A program made the position numbers and the translations under genes. Below are positions 10,887 through 22,140 of a DNA stretch of 64,000 bases, in pieces. Under the pieces are notes generated by a model. It worked only from the letters and a program-made list of their open reading frames with translations, had not been told where the DNA came from and did no database searches. Positions within the stretch are counted from its first letter, which is position 1. Every line of letters begins with the position of its first letter. Source of the stretch: Bursaphelenchus xylophilus (taxonomy: Eukaryota > Nematoda > Chromadorea > Rhabditida > Aphelenchoididae); the NCBI GenBank assembly GCA_904066235.2, contig CAJFCV020000004.1:6944001-7008000 (forward strand), read 5' to 3'.

Positions 10887-12307
10887 TCAATCAGCCGAGC
10901 CGGAGCTCCCCCGTTTTTTGAAGGGATTGAGGAAGTTGATGGCCTCGGCGATGTCCTCTTTTCGGCTCTGATTCGAGGTTTTTCTGGACCCCGATCCTCC
11001 ACTTTCTATTGATGTGGACTTGCCCGTTAATTTTCGTGGAAAAAAGTCCTCGCCTCTCTCATCGACGCTGTATGAGCGGTTCTTCAAATCTTGTTCGTAA
11101 CCAATCTGAAATTTCGTTGTCTTACTCTTAATGAGATTAACCCAAAGAAGAAGAGTACAAAAGATCACAGACATTTAAGGAAAACTTTCTATGAATTATT
11201 ACATAACAAGGTCTGAACCAAACACCTTGTCATGATGACATAAAAAGCGAATGTTTTGCAAATAAAGTGAGCAAAGTGTCCCCGAGAATTGAATTAAGGT
11301 CCCGTCAGCAAATAAACATGGGTCAGAACCGCTTCCAGAGCTATGTGACTGAGAAAGAGCCAATTAATATTACCTCTATCCTCTCGATGATTGTATGAAG
11401 AAGGAAACGCCACAAAATCAGAGCCTCATCCACCTTCTCGGGGGTCCAGATGGAATGTTTACGGGGTAACTCGAGGTTCTTCCGGATTTGATACAAGGCA
11501 CACTCCCTGAAGACCACCCAATAACACTGCTTAAAGCCGACGGCGGCTTTTAATCGACCGTGCCGTCTACCGAGGTTATTCAGGATATTATCCATGGATT
11601 GGAGATGATCCAGATGTTGAACTCCGCTTTCCAGTACCTGCAATAACATAAAAGTGACAATTAACAAACCTGAACAAATCGGAGGGCTTGAAAGGAGAAT
11701 TCATTGTTGACAACTTCGCTTCCATCTGCATTGTACTTCAGGAATGGAAATAAAAGTTTGGCCTCAGGGCACTGAAATCACAGTAATTGGAATGACCTCT
11801 GGGTTATTAATTCTTTATTGTTTTTAATGGACAAACATCATATTCAGCACGCCAAGATGCTGTGTACGTCATTATTAAAACGAAAGGAATGTAAACAAAT
11901 GGAGATAACCTAATCTAGAATAATGAGCCAAAACGTAAACGCTTCAGAAGTGAGAATCTCAATTTGGATGACATTTCAAAAGAAATCAGACCCAATGCAA
12001 ATGAAAGTATTCTAGAAGAACTGACCTGATCAAAGATCATCTTGTAGATGTCCACCCCAAGCCCGACCTTGTCATTTTCGACCTGCTTCCATACCAGCCG
12101 AATCAATTCCTTGTCGCGGAAGCTGAAATCTGGCCACTCCATGGGGACTACTTCTTCGCTACTTGGCACTTCTTTGACGACTTTAATTAATGTCAAAGAC
12201 CGGACTAGGCCAGTTTTTGTTTTTGGAATTCCGCTTTTTCTCTTTTTCTCCCGGCCGGAAATTCGTCTTCTGCCAAGGAAAAGAAAAAGTAAGTTACTTA
12301 AGCGCAT
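10887..12307 (-). CDS. Globin with N- and C-terminal extensions
   Basis: Haem protein of the diverse nematode globin family. Four exons (12307-12026, 11771-11670, 11637-11374, 11105-10887) give 288 residues, roughly twice a bare globin. The first 65-70 residues are a non-globin arm: LLFLFLGRRR, then a basic KTKTGLVRSL segment. The globin fold begins around FSFRDKELIRLVW (helix A). The E-helix region FSFQALRFVQVLESGVQ follows. The proximal histidine is in LGRRHGRLKAAVGFKQCYW, and the G/H helices end in EALILWRFLLHTIIERIE. The usual distal histidine position appears occupied by another residue (glutamine likely). The tail is charged and serine-rich (SGGSGSRKTSNQSRKED). An N-terminal arm can carry acylation or sensing roles in such globins; that is inference. 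Confidence 0.85.
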
Positions 12308-12655
12308 CTTCCATTGGAATTCCAATTTTGGAAATAATTTTTATTCAAATCACGAGCCACCTCCATGGGGACCTGGAGTCTGTAATTGCAGAAGTGCAAG
12401 GTCAGACGGTCTTTTAATTAGGAGTAATCTTTGCTCCACTTGTAAGATCATATCTCATACCGAGGTCAGGAGTACAGTAACCCAAACAAAAGATCATGAC
12501 TTTGGTATACATTTACTGTTAATAGTACTTGTCATTGTTTTAATTCACAATCGTTTTGATGAGATATGGGTAATTTTCATGTTGCTGAATACTTGCATAA
12601 TAAGTAGTATGTAATAGGCGTATCTAGGACTTTCATAATATGATGAGATCTGTTG
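12308..12655. other. Intergenic, globin to transporter
   Basis: About 350 bp separate the transporter stop from the globin start on the same strand, a spacing compatible with an operon. I see no gene or structured element in it. Confidence 0.4.
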
Positions 12656-15296
12656 TCAGTTTGATGTTTCCAAAGGTTTCTGAGCCTCGGTCTCCTCAAG
12701 AGATCTTCGGGGTTTCGCCCATTCCTCGATACTGGCTGAAATTTATTCGAAATTAGACCAAGAATTAGTTCAGACAAGGCATGCACTGAATACAATCAAA
12801 AGAAACTCAAGGAAAAATAGAAACACGCAAAAATGCAGGATAATACAAGACGAATTTTAAGCAAGGAGCGCACGTCGAGTAAGAATATATTACAATACAA
12901 AAATTGTTTGGTACTTGCCCGTCCCCCAGATCTGAAAGGCGACTCCAGTCGAGATGAGAATAAATGCCATGATAAAGAAGGCCATCTTCCATTCCTCCTT
13001 GGTATCATCCACAACCACCAGTCCTATCATGTAAGGAGCGGCGACCGACGCAACTTGAGCGAAGAATCGGGAGAAAGAGGCCACAGACGACGTATATTTG
13101 GGGGCCACACATACCACACTGGTGTTGTAGCCAGGGATAAAACCCGAAGACAACCCCACAGCCATGGTTGCCAAGAAAATGGCCACATTTGCAGTGTTGC
13201 AATCACAATACGCAATCAAAATGTAGCAGACCCCGGCGCCAAAACTGGCTAGAAATTGCAAAAATTTAGATTGAAAAGTATATAATATATCGGAAGAGAA
13301 AGCAACCCAAGTCTTACCCAAAGAGTTGAACAGTTTTGTGACCCCATTTAGAGTCATTATTCCTCGGGATTTGAGATAATCCGCCCACCAAGTGAACAAA
13401 ATCTTGGTTATTAATTGAACAACGAAAGGTAAAGCTGACATTATTCCATTCTGAGGAGGTACTGATATATCATTTTTTTACTTACTCGACTTAATTTTAG
13501 ACCAAGGATATTCTCGTAATAAGCAGGGAGATACACAATCGTGCCGACATTCATAAAGTTCTGGCTGAAAGAAGACAAAGCGATAGCCCACACGCTGAAT
13601 GAGGTCACAACCTTGCCCCAGGGCGTCACAATTTTCTCGCCTTTTAATTTGGCCATATGGCCATCAGCGCGGATCAGATCAAGTTCCTCTTCTGGACAAT
13701 ATCGCGGGTTCTCGGGAGTATCATCGATATAATAGAGCCATGAGATCAGCAAGAACACCCCCATTACAGCTAAAGTAATTCAATTTCTTCTGGTAACCCA
13801 TTTATAACTAGACATGGCTCCCGGACCGATCTTTCGGCCCTCGGGCTGGAGGGGGCCCGTTTCAAAATTTCTTTGGCAGTATTCTAACATAACAAAAATT
13901 GGTACTACCTAGCCAGCCAAAAGCTCCAAAAAAAAATAAAAGACAAAAACGGCTGTAAATTCACCAGACGTTTACTTTGACCGTCATTTGACACATACAT
14001 ATACAAAAAATCTTCCCTTCATTTCTCCAACTTTAATACTACAGTTTATCTTTTTACTATAAGCTCAACTCACCGGACCGCCCGCGAGCCATGTCAAAAT
14101 TATAACCCTTACCATAGACATAAAAAGCAGAAGGCCATCCACCCAGCATAGTCCATTGACAGAGGTATGCAGTTAGGAGTAGTGCCACAATAACTGATAC
14201 TTGATTACCAGTGGTCGTAATAGCAATGGCAGTGGATTTCTCTTTCAACGGGAACCATCGAGCCACCAAGACATTCATACAAGGAACTAGGACCACTTGG
14301 CCACATCCCATTAATATTCGAATAAAGATCAACGCCCAAGCACCGAAATATCGAACAATCTCGGGGGACATTATAGTACCCACAACATTGATGACAGCCC
14401 CGATAAAAACAAGTTGTTTCGGACCAAAACGATCGCATAAATAACCTCCAGGTATGACCATAAACAGCCCTCCAAAGTAGAAGGAAGTAAGGACATAGGC
14501 CTGTTCCTTCTTCGTCAACACTACATCTGCATTCTGAAGGGGTACCGTAATATAAAAAGGATTACTTACAGATATAATAACAGGATCCAAGACCGAGGTA
14601 TTCCTCTTTCCATCCACTGCAGATACGCATTCCTCGGAGATTTGATGTGTTTTGGCTTGGTCTGGAACGCCTGAGGCGGTCTTATTCACCATGCAAACCA
14701 TGGCCATATTAATGTTGGATCTCATGAAACCCTCGACGGATAAGGCCAATGCGAGGATAATGGCGACTCGGAAACGTCGTGAACGCCATGACCAGAGATT
14801 GGAATAGTGATTCGCATAATCCGGGGACTTTTGCGTGTCGGAGGGACCCGTTTTCGACAAAAATTGGGACTCTTGTCCCGATTTCTGGACTAAAAATAGC
14901 ATTTAAAACAAGAATAAGCGACAAGAATTCGATAACAGTGGTCTAAACTCTGTTTCAACCATCACTAATCAGCCAGTGTCACATTGCATTTTTTAAATTT
15001 TTCAAAATTTCTTTTCAGTTCCCAAGTTTCAAGGTTAATTTACTTTACTCGTTAAAACTTTTCAATGGTAAGTATTAAAATTAAATAGTAGAAAATAGTG
15101 AAATCAATAACGATCCAAACAAAACGAGACATAAGAGATTAGAGAGGCTGTGGATTACCTCAATTTAGCTCCAAACTAATTAAGTTTATCATTTTTTATA
15201 TTAATTTATACTACTAATCTCTCCCTCTTTTCATTTTCATGTTTATTTTCTAAAAAAATTCTGATCAACAAAACAACAGCACTTACCCTCCTCCAT
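12656..15296 (-). CDS. SLC17-family anion/phosphate or glutamate-type transporter (MFS)
   Basis: Major-facilitator transporter of the SLC17 (NaPi-I/VGLUT/sialin) group. Seven coding exons (15296-15287, 14889-14570, 14533-14113, 13769-13486, 13450-13318, 13248-12919, 12735-12656) join to 525 residues. Family blocks include NINMAMVCMVNKT in the first loop and KKEQAYVLTSFYFGG. GGYLCDRFGPKQLVF is the MFS loop 2-3 motif. GWPSAFYVY, NGIMSALPFVVQ, and SIEEWAKP at the C-terminal WA motif follow. About twelve hydrophobic segments can be counted. The first exon encodes only MEE plus one base and is preceded by a TTGCAG acceptor. The last intron begins with GC rather than GT. A 343-bp intron (13770-14112) contains a short GC-rich hairpin near 13840. 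The substrate cannot be assigned. Confidence 0.88.
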
Positions 15297-16328
15297 TCAC
15301 TGGATACAAACTCAGGGTTTCTGCAATGAGAGTTTAGTTATACTAGAGATTAATGCATTAATGCCCGGAGGGGAAGAGGCCGTAAGCGGGCGAACTCGCC
15401 CTGTTTTCATACTTATTTACAAACAGTATTTAGAAAATAAAGTTTTAAAGATTAACCAAATGATCAACAACGCCTTTACTTTATATATTACATTACTTTT
15501 TCTGTATTTATTGTACAATTTAAAAAAAACTATACATGAGGAATCAATGTTTTTAAAGCGGCTTTATGTTTACCTATTTTTAAAAAAATAGATAAACATA
15601 CGAATAATCTTGCAAAAAAGGACCGCAAAGGACGGCATTCCTGCAGTCAATTCTCATTGGAAGTGCCCATTGTATAATAACTCCCAGAAAAAAGAAGGGA
15701 AAATCAATTTGGGGCCCTCAGGCAACGGATTTCATTAGATCCAGCCCCAAAAAATACAATTACTTACATTTACACCTGAACATTAACGCCGTTACCCGTA
15801 AAGAAATCCAATTCCAAACTCATGTTGGTGCCGTAAATAGCAGCAAAAGAGTAATTAAATTGTAAGTAATTCGAAGGGAGAGAGGCGATGTTATACATGA
15901 AGTGAAGGGCCAAAGACAGTTATGAATCTCACATCTTTCATCAACATACAGTAGCCCTGATGTGTAATCGAGTCATACGCCGAATTTGCGAGTATTGCAC
16001 GTTGTCTAGAAATGGTGTCATTGTGACATTCGAACAAATTAATTATATTATTCATAACCGAGTCGATGCTTCACTTATACTACATCCATCTCAAATTCCT
16101 ACGATTCCATAGTGTACGGTAAGCCTTAGCATTTCTAGTGACACATTTTCTAGAAGTTAAAATTCCTGGAAAATTTTGCAGTGAAGCATTATGCCAGAGT
16201 TCAATTTTCGTTTCAGGATCATGCAGTAGACGTCAAAATTTATCCGAGTGGACGATTTCTCTTGGCGAGTTCAGTAAATTGCAAGTTGCAAATTACGACC
16301 AACTCGTGTTGAAGAACAGCCTCAGAAT
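15297..16328. other. Intergenic, divergent transporter / TRAP-gamma
   Basis: AT-rich DNA between two divergent genes. On the minus strand a donor-like GTAAGTAATTG near 15770 could mark a non-coding first exon of the transporter. Otherwise no coding or RNA gene is supported. Confidence 0.4.
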
Positions 16329-17000
16329 ATGTCGACCAAGACCAAATTTTCCAAGGAAGATGAGCTTCTCCTTCAGGTAGGTATAGAATGATGTTATGCA
16401 GCTGTTGGATGACAATCTTTATTCATGGTATCTTTTTTTCAGGACTTCTCCTCCTCCATTAGCACAAAGACGTCCGTTGTCTTCTACGTGATTGCTTTCT
16501 TAGCTTCCTTGGCCCCACTTTACTTGTTCTATGCTATTCATCAGATGGATGTTGCTGATTCCTGGTTCATCTGGGGTGCTGCTTCGGTTGGAGTGTCGTA
16601 TATCCTAGCCCAAGCCTACAAGAACGTCAAACACGTTACCAAGCATGAGTAAGTATTACTGCTTGAGGTCTTTCTTCCATTTTTATTCCGATTTCAATCA
16701 TATTACTTCAGTGTCGTCCGCAAACGTGGAGAAGCCATCACCCGTGACGTCAACAAACAACTCGCTGAGGACAAGAACATGTCCAAGAAGGAGAAGGACG
16801 AGAGAGCCTTGTGGAAGAAAAACGAAGTCGCTGACGCCGAAGCCAACCACTTTACTATCTTCTTCAACAACGTCGTCTTCTACGCTTCCTTTATTTTCCT
16901 CTCTTTCTTCTTACTTCAGAACGCTAATCCCATCTTCAACTGTTTGGGATCAATGTATGGTGCCGCTGGTATCGCTTATCTGTTTTCTACTGCTAAGTAA
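16329..17000 (+). CDS. trap-3: Translocon-associated protein subunit gamma (TRAP-gamma/SSR3)
   Basis: ER membrane protein next to the Sec61 channel that assists co-translational translocation. Three exons (16329-16376, 16443-16648, 16712-17000) encode 180 residues; human SSR3 has 185. The N-terminus EDELLLQDFSSSIS matches the family. Four hydrophobic segments are visible. Between spans 2 and 3 lies the charged cytosolic hairpin with AYKNVKHV and the near-invariant MSKKEKDERALWKKNEVAD motif. The start at 16329 (MSTKTKFSKED) is the first ATG in frame. Confidence 0.96.
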
Positions 17001-17078
17001 CCAATCGTTGATATTAACTTGATAATGATGTTTCGATAATTTATTATGTATAAGATAAAAGTAAAACCCGAGTTTTGA

Positions 17079-18196
17079 TTAATCTGTATCCATGACTTCT
17101 TTGACGTCGTTTTCCTTGTTCCCGAATATGGCTTTTCTAATGCATTCCCCCATCAGACCTTGAAGAACTTCACATCCCAGCTTCTGGCCGTCCCTGGTCG
17201 CTTTGCTCAATCTTTCCGTGAACAGAGCCGAGTTTTTGTTTCCAACCTAAGCATAACGTTATACGAGCAAATTAAACTTACTTGTTCTAATTTTGCAGCG
17301 AGATCCTTTAACTGTGAAGTCAAATAATCGGCATTCGTTTTGAGAGAATTGGATGATAGAGTATTCGTCCAATAGGTCGTCCACATAGCATTTAGAATTG
17401 CCGTATCCAACGAAGACTTGAAGTAAGTAACATTGAGAGAATAATAATTTTTACAATGAACTCCAAAGTCTTCGATTTTGTTCAAAGGGATACTCTGATA
17501 TTCGGATGGCCCTTCGTCTGGAGGTTTGTATCCACGAGGATAAGTTCGGAAAGCTCCAATGTCAACCTTTCCGGCCGAGATAGTTCGAATCGGATCAATC
17601 TAAAAATTAAACAAGCAAATAATTTAATTACTTACAACAACGGCGACGAATGGCTCCTGATACTGTTGGTTCAAATTCTGCGTTCCCACATCAATACCAC
17701 TGAGCCAACAGCCGTAACCAGGATGGCTGTGATACCATCCAACCACCTTTTCAAACCTTCCTACCGCTTCACAAGTCTCAGAGTAGTTGGTCATGTACTC
17801 GTAAGCCTGGGCTTGAGCATTGACTCGGGTCTCGGTTCCCTCAACAGGTAGAGCAAAGCTATCCATTACAATGATAGTGTTAGTCTCAACTCGTCCTTGC
17901 ATCAGACCCATTACTTCGATATTTCCACCGCTTTGTGCATGGATTACCATCTTCAATAGTGCAAGTGCAGACATTTTTACCTCCTAAAAACATAACCTAA
18001 ATTTCAAAAGCATGGAGGACCTTCAAATAAGAAACAAACAAACCTTGAAATAGTTCGGGTCTCTCTCCCATGGCTTCAAAGCTCTGATAGATTGTTGTTC
18101 CTCTTTGTTATATTTGAAAATCACATCAGACGTCTGAACGTTATTTTCAAGAAGCCATCGTTTCTTGTGCAACTCCAAAGCAGACCCTTCAGCCAT
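17079..18196 (-). CDS. csn-5: COP9 signalosome subunit 5, JAMM metalloprotease
   Basis: Catalytic subunit of the COP9 signalosome; it removes NEDD8 from cullins. Four exons (18196-18044, 17983-17636, 17599-17282, 17246-17079) give 328 residues; human has 334. The N-terminus carries [22 protein letters not shown] and [15 protein letters not shown]. The MPN core reads [13 protein letters not shown], with the glutamate ligand, then [17 protein letters not shown], which holds the two histidines and aspartate of the zinc-binding JAMM motif. The Ins-1 region [17 protein letters not shown] and the helical C-terminus are present. All catalytic residues are intact. It is transcribed divergently from the Zwilch-like gene with 303 bp between start codons. 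Confidence 0.97.
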
Positions 18197-18387
18197 CTTG
18201 GTACTATAACACGCGAATTCGCTTCTTCTCTCCGAAAATATTTACTTTTTTCTCAGCTGCGCCCTGGTATGGGATTTTATGGTTGCAATGTTATACGAAC
18301 ACAAACGCGGCCGCGGCAAAACTTATTTCGAAAAAACCCCTCAAAATTTGCAGCGCTAGCGCGCTCAGTTTCGTACATAACGTTGCT

Positions 18388-18489
18388 GGTGGTTGCCAGG
18401 GGTGGTCAGCCCGCGCTGAGAAACGGATTGACAAACGGACCGAGGCAAAAATCCGAAAAACCTGTCGCTGACCACCCCTGGTGACCACC
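18388..18489. repeat. Inverted repeat in the csn-5/Zwilch shared promoter
   Basis: A perfect 15-bp inverted pair, CCAGGGGTGGTCAGC at 18396-18410 and its complement at 18467-18481, extends outward by GGTGGT/ACCACC after two mismatches. This gives arms of about 23 bp around a 56-bp loop. The right arm ends 10 bp before the ATG of the plus-strand gene, so it could be in DNA control or in its 5' leader. Confidence 0.75.
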
Positions 18490-18499
18490 GACCTTCTAG

Positions 18500-21146
18500 A
18501 TGGTTACCTTCGATGTTTCATCAACTCCGGAGGCACGAAAAAGGACGGGGCCTACTTCCAGTGTTATGAAAACCCAGGTAATTCGTCCTCTGCAAACAAT
18601 AATAAACGTAATATTTCAGTCTAAGACAGTTGAGTCAAGGATTCGATTTCTGGACAGTAAGCTTGTGCCGGTTGTGGCTAATCTCTTCGAAGGAGAGAAA
18701 CTTTACGTTTTGGATGACGAAAAGAGAGTAAATTGTTAATTTTACAAAGATTTGACGAATTTAGGTAAATATCTTAGACTTGGGGTTCAAAGAATCAGTT
18801 GACGATGGTGTTCATCTTCGAAAATCCATGGATTCTGGTATCATTGAAGGTTTGAGGGTGGTTGGAAACCCCATGGAAGTCAGCATGCTGGACATCAGCG
18901 GCGAGAAAGAGAATTTGGATGGTAGAGTTTATGTCGACGGCTGTAATCGGTTTGTGGACAAGATCGAGATGGGTCCTCATGCTGTGCTGGATGGACAAAA
19001 AGCCTTTCTTCAGTGAGTTTATGTGATTTCTAGTATATACGTCAATTTAGGACGAATACCAGCGCATTTCGATGCAAATTGGCGGGCCTGACCGGGGCCA
19101 AAGCTTTGAGTGAATTCAACTTGATCGTCCTGACTGATGGGTCTGACGTCTCAAATAATGTTGCCTATGGATCTAGAGTGACCAAGAATGGCGATTCGGA
19201 GATCAGCGTCAAGTATCTTGGTAGGGCCAGTTTCTATAAAATTTACAGGATACGCCGGTTTTGTGGCCCGAGTTGAATTGGCTATACTGGTCGACAAAAT
19301 TTTCGTTCCATCTGGATCTCGGTAACCGCTGGGTCTATAAGCTTAAAATTCGTCACAGAAACACTCTGGGACAATCTAACCCCGTACCCAAAAAAATCTT
19401 ATCATTAGGTGCACATTTTATGCACGTTTTTTACAAAGGGCTAAAAACGGTATCACAAAATTTTCTTTCCGCTTTGAAGATTACGTTTGTAAAACATAAG
19501 GGCGATGCGCACTTCCAAGGTTTCCAAAAACTGAAAATCACTGGCCCGCCCTATGCTATCAATCTGCATATTATTTATGATTATTCAGGTTATTTTGATG
19601 CATCCTGCATGATGAGAATTGGAGTAGCAATCCGACGACCCGATCTTGAGCTAATTAACGTGACCTATCATGGATTGTATGGGGCCCTTAGCGAATCTTT
19701 TGAAATCCCACGCTTTACCGAATGGCCGATTCCAGTGGAATTGGCAGCTCTTTTACCAAAAGAAGATGATCCTCGGAGAGAAGAGAACTTCTCTGAAGAG
19801 TTGGTTCGAGGATCGTTTAAGGTTGCTATGCGTTGGAAGGAGTCCGAGCAGATGATCACCCAATTCAAGGCGAATAAAGGGCGGGCGAACACGAATCCCT
19901 TTAAATATTTCCAGACCCCGAATACAACTGATGAGGCCTTGTTGGTAAGGTTTATCTGTTTCTTTATTAATTTTTTAGACGATCTCTCCGGGATGGCTGG
20001 ATCCCCGGGTAAAGGATTTCGCTCGTTCGATGAAACTGAGATTTGTTAAAGTAGGTATTCATATGTATTTTCGAACATTATTTTAGATGCTTTTCGACAA
20101 GTCATCGGAAGGGAAGGTTTCCTGGCCAATGGTGCAGGTCCAAACTGAATTGGTGGAACGGTTCAAGACGTTCTTCATGACCTCACTTGCCAATCCCATT
20201 GAGGATTTCGATGTTTTTGAAGGATCGTGGGACTTTTTTGCCGCTGCTCGATCATGGGTTACGCTGAAAGAGATGATGTCATTCCTTGTGGAGCTCATAA
20301 AAAACGAAGAAATAAAGCATACTCATGTAAGTTGAACGCTTTAGCCTCATTTATTGCCGTTTCAGGTTCACACTGACGGTATTTCGCAGTTTGCCAGTGC
20401 CGTTTCCAAAGATTATAACTTGGCCAGGTCAAGGTTGGACGAATCCCGTGTCGTTGAATATTTGATACAGCTGGGAATGGACCGTATTCGTCGTGAACTC
20501 TTGATTGAATTGGGAAACGAGAAAGCGGAGGCTTTGAGTTATCTGGACCTTGAGGATGTGGATATCGAGGCTGGTCTGCAGAGAATGTTGGCAGTCCATT
20601 TGGCCCTCCAGACATACGACCTCTGTCGGAAATACATCGACAACTCTGCTTTTGTGGACAAAATGTTTGGGTAAGTCACTGTTGTTGATTGACGTAAGAC
20701 GTTTCGCATTTCAGAACTTTCCTCCGCAGTTCCGAGCAGGTCAACTTTGACAACGTGAAGGAGCTTGCTGTCGATATCAAGGTAGATGTCCCAAGCCTCA
20801 ATCGAGAGTTGTTCGCTATGTAAGTTTGGGGTTTGAGTCGTTACAATACTAGTTCGCGCTTCTATTTAGCATCTTTTTTAGTAATAATCTGCGAGAATGG
20901 TCTGTTACCTGTGATTTCAACGACGCCAAGCATGGTTCCAATCAGATTTACGTTTATTTGAGCCGTAATCCGGAACTTAGAATCTCCGGGAAGTTGAATA
21001 AAGCCGAATTCCGGATGTACAAATACCAATTCGAAGTTCCTGACATGGCGTCTCTGTTCCACACCTATCTCGCCAACGTCAACGATAACGTTTTGACCGG
21101 CCCTGGTAGCACAAAAAATCAAATATCTTTCCGAAGCAATCGCTAA
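18500..21146 (+). CDS. zwl-1: Zwilch-like protein of the RZZ kinetochore complex
   Basis: Zwilch joins Rod and Zw10 to recruit dynein and checkpoint proteins to kinetochores. Eleven exons join in frame to 749 residues, longer than human Zwilch (about 590). The call rests on the C-terminal half. EYLIQLGMDRIRRELLIELG is followed by a leucine-rich repeat-like helix, then LREWSVTCDFND and a final strand block, the same order as in Zwilch. The middle has the MRIGVAIRRP strand followed by a long helix and TEWP. A 37-bp intron (19322-19358) must be removed; ignoring it gives a misleading long open frame through 19261-19360. The TTCTAG directly before the ATG looks like a trans-splice acceptor. Overall similarity is weak, as is usual for this fast-evolving family. 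Confidence 0.7.
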
Positions 21147-22140
21147 AGCTAATATATTTATTTATAAAGGAACATTTCTATGGGGTATGGAATTACGGGT
21201 CGGGACATACATGAAAAAATGTTTTTACATGTCAGAAAAATTTTGTGATTTTGATGTGTCTCGAGCGGTGACTCCATACCCTTAAAAGTGCTTTCCTAGC
21301 AAGCGATATTTGATAAACCGGTATTTTATTTTTAAGATCGTTTGCTCGGTAGGATCGTATGATGATCTGAATTATTTTATTTTGCTGTATAAGTCTTAAC
21401 TGACTTGTGCTTGTAGCATTGAATCTGGAGCTTAGTACCCAAATAGGCAAGTCCCGCGAGATTATGAGGTTCCTGGGAATAACAGGGAGCATTGAATACG
21501 GTCAGACATCTGTCGGCAATGGTGACTTCAAACCAATCACACAGTGGTGGGCTCTGATAACCGGATCAATTCTTGCCGCCAGATATAAATCACCTTGGTT
21601 ATATAACAAAAGTCATTGACTCCATATTTCCTCCTCAATGGCTGGGAAGTCAAAACGGTTTTCTATTCCACAGCACAAATCGGATAGTCAAAGTTTGTTG
21701 TTGGAAAAAAAGTAAAAATAGAAAAATTTTGAATGTAGCGGTTATGATACACGAGCGAATTGATCATAATCGTCGCAACATTCAAAATTCCCGATGCCTG
21801 TTGAAGGTGACTTCTGCCGTTCTGTGAAGGCATTCTGACTGTTTGACTAGCCATCTACGGATTTCGGATGTCACTGCTACTCTTTGACACCAATTCTAAA
21901 CTATTGGCTAGCTATTTTCGGCGCTCAGGCATTCTGATACCTTCGCCAAAGGGAAATTTTTTTTGGCTCTCATGCTAACTCATTGGCAATCCCAAACAAT
22001 TTTGCAAATAGAGGTAGCGCAAAATTTGCATAAACTAGTGAGTTGATCATTTAAAAGTTGTATTCATGAATACTGAATATATTCAGTGTCCAAACTTCAG
22101 CTCTGCTTGTCGGTCGTTTTTTATCGTCTCCATTCCGAAG
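21147..22140. other. Intergenic, Zwilch-like gene to SH2-kinase
   Basis: About 990 bp of AT-rich DNA holding the 3' flank of the Zwilch-like gene and the promoter of the kinase. I see no supported gene, repeat or structured RNA in it. Confidence 0.4.

Noticed and set aside
12048..12614. 188-codon plus-strand frame opposite the globin gene
   Set aside because: It is the antisense of a well-supported globin exon and has no splice or family support.
14890..14902. ATG at 14902 as the transporter start
   Set aside because: It lies in the TTTTTAG acceptor; an upstream exon with its own ATG at 15296 joins in phase.
19261..20049. 263-codon open frame read as one exon
   Set aside because: Its first 98 bases are in the wrong frame. 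A 37-bp intron at 19322-19358 joins the upstream exon in phase, so only 19359-19944 of it is coding.
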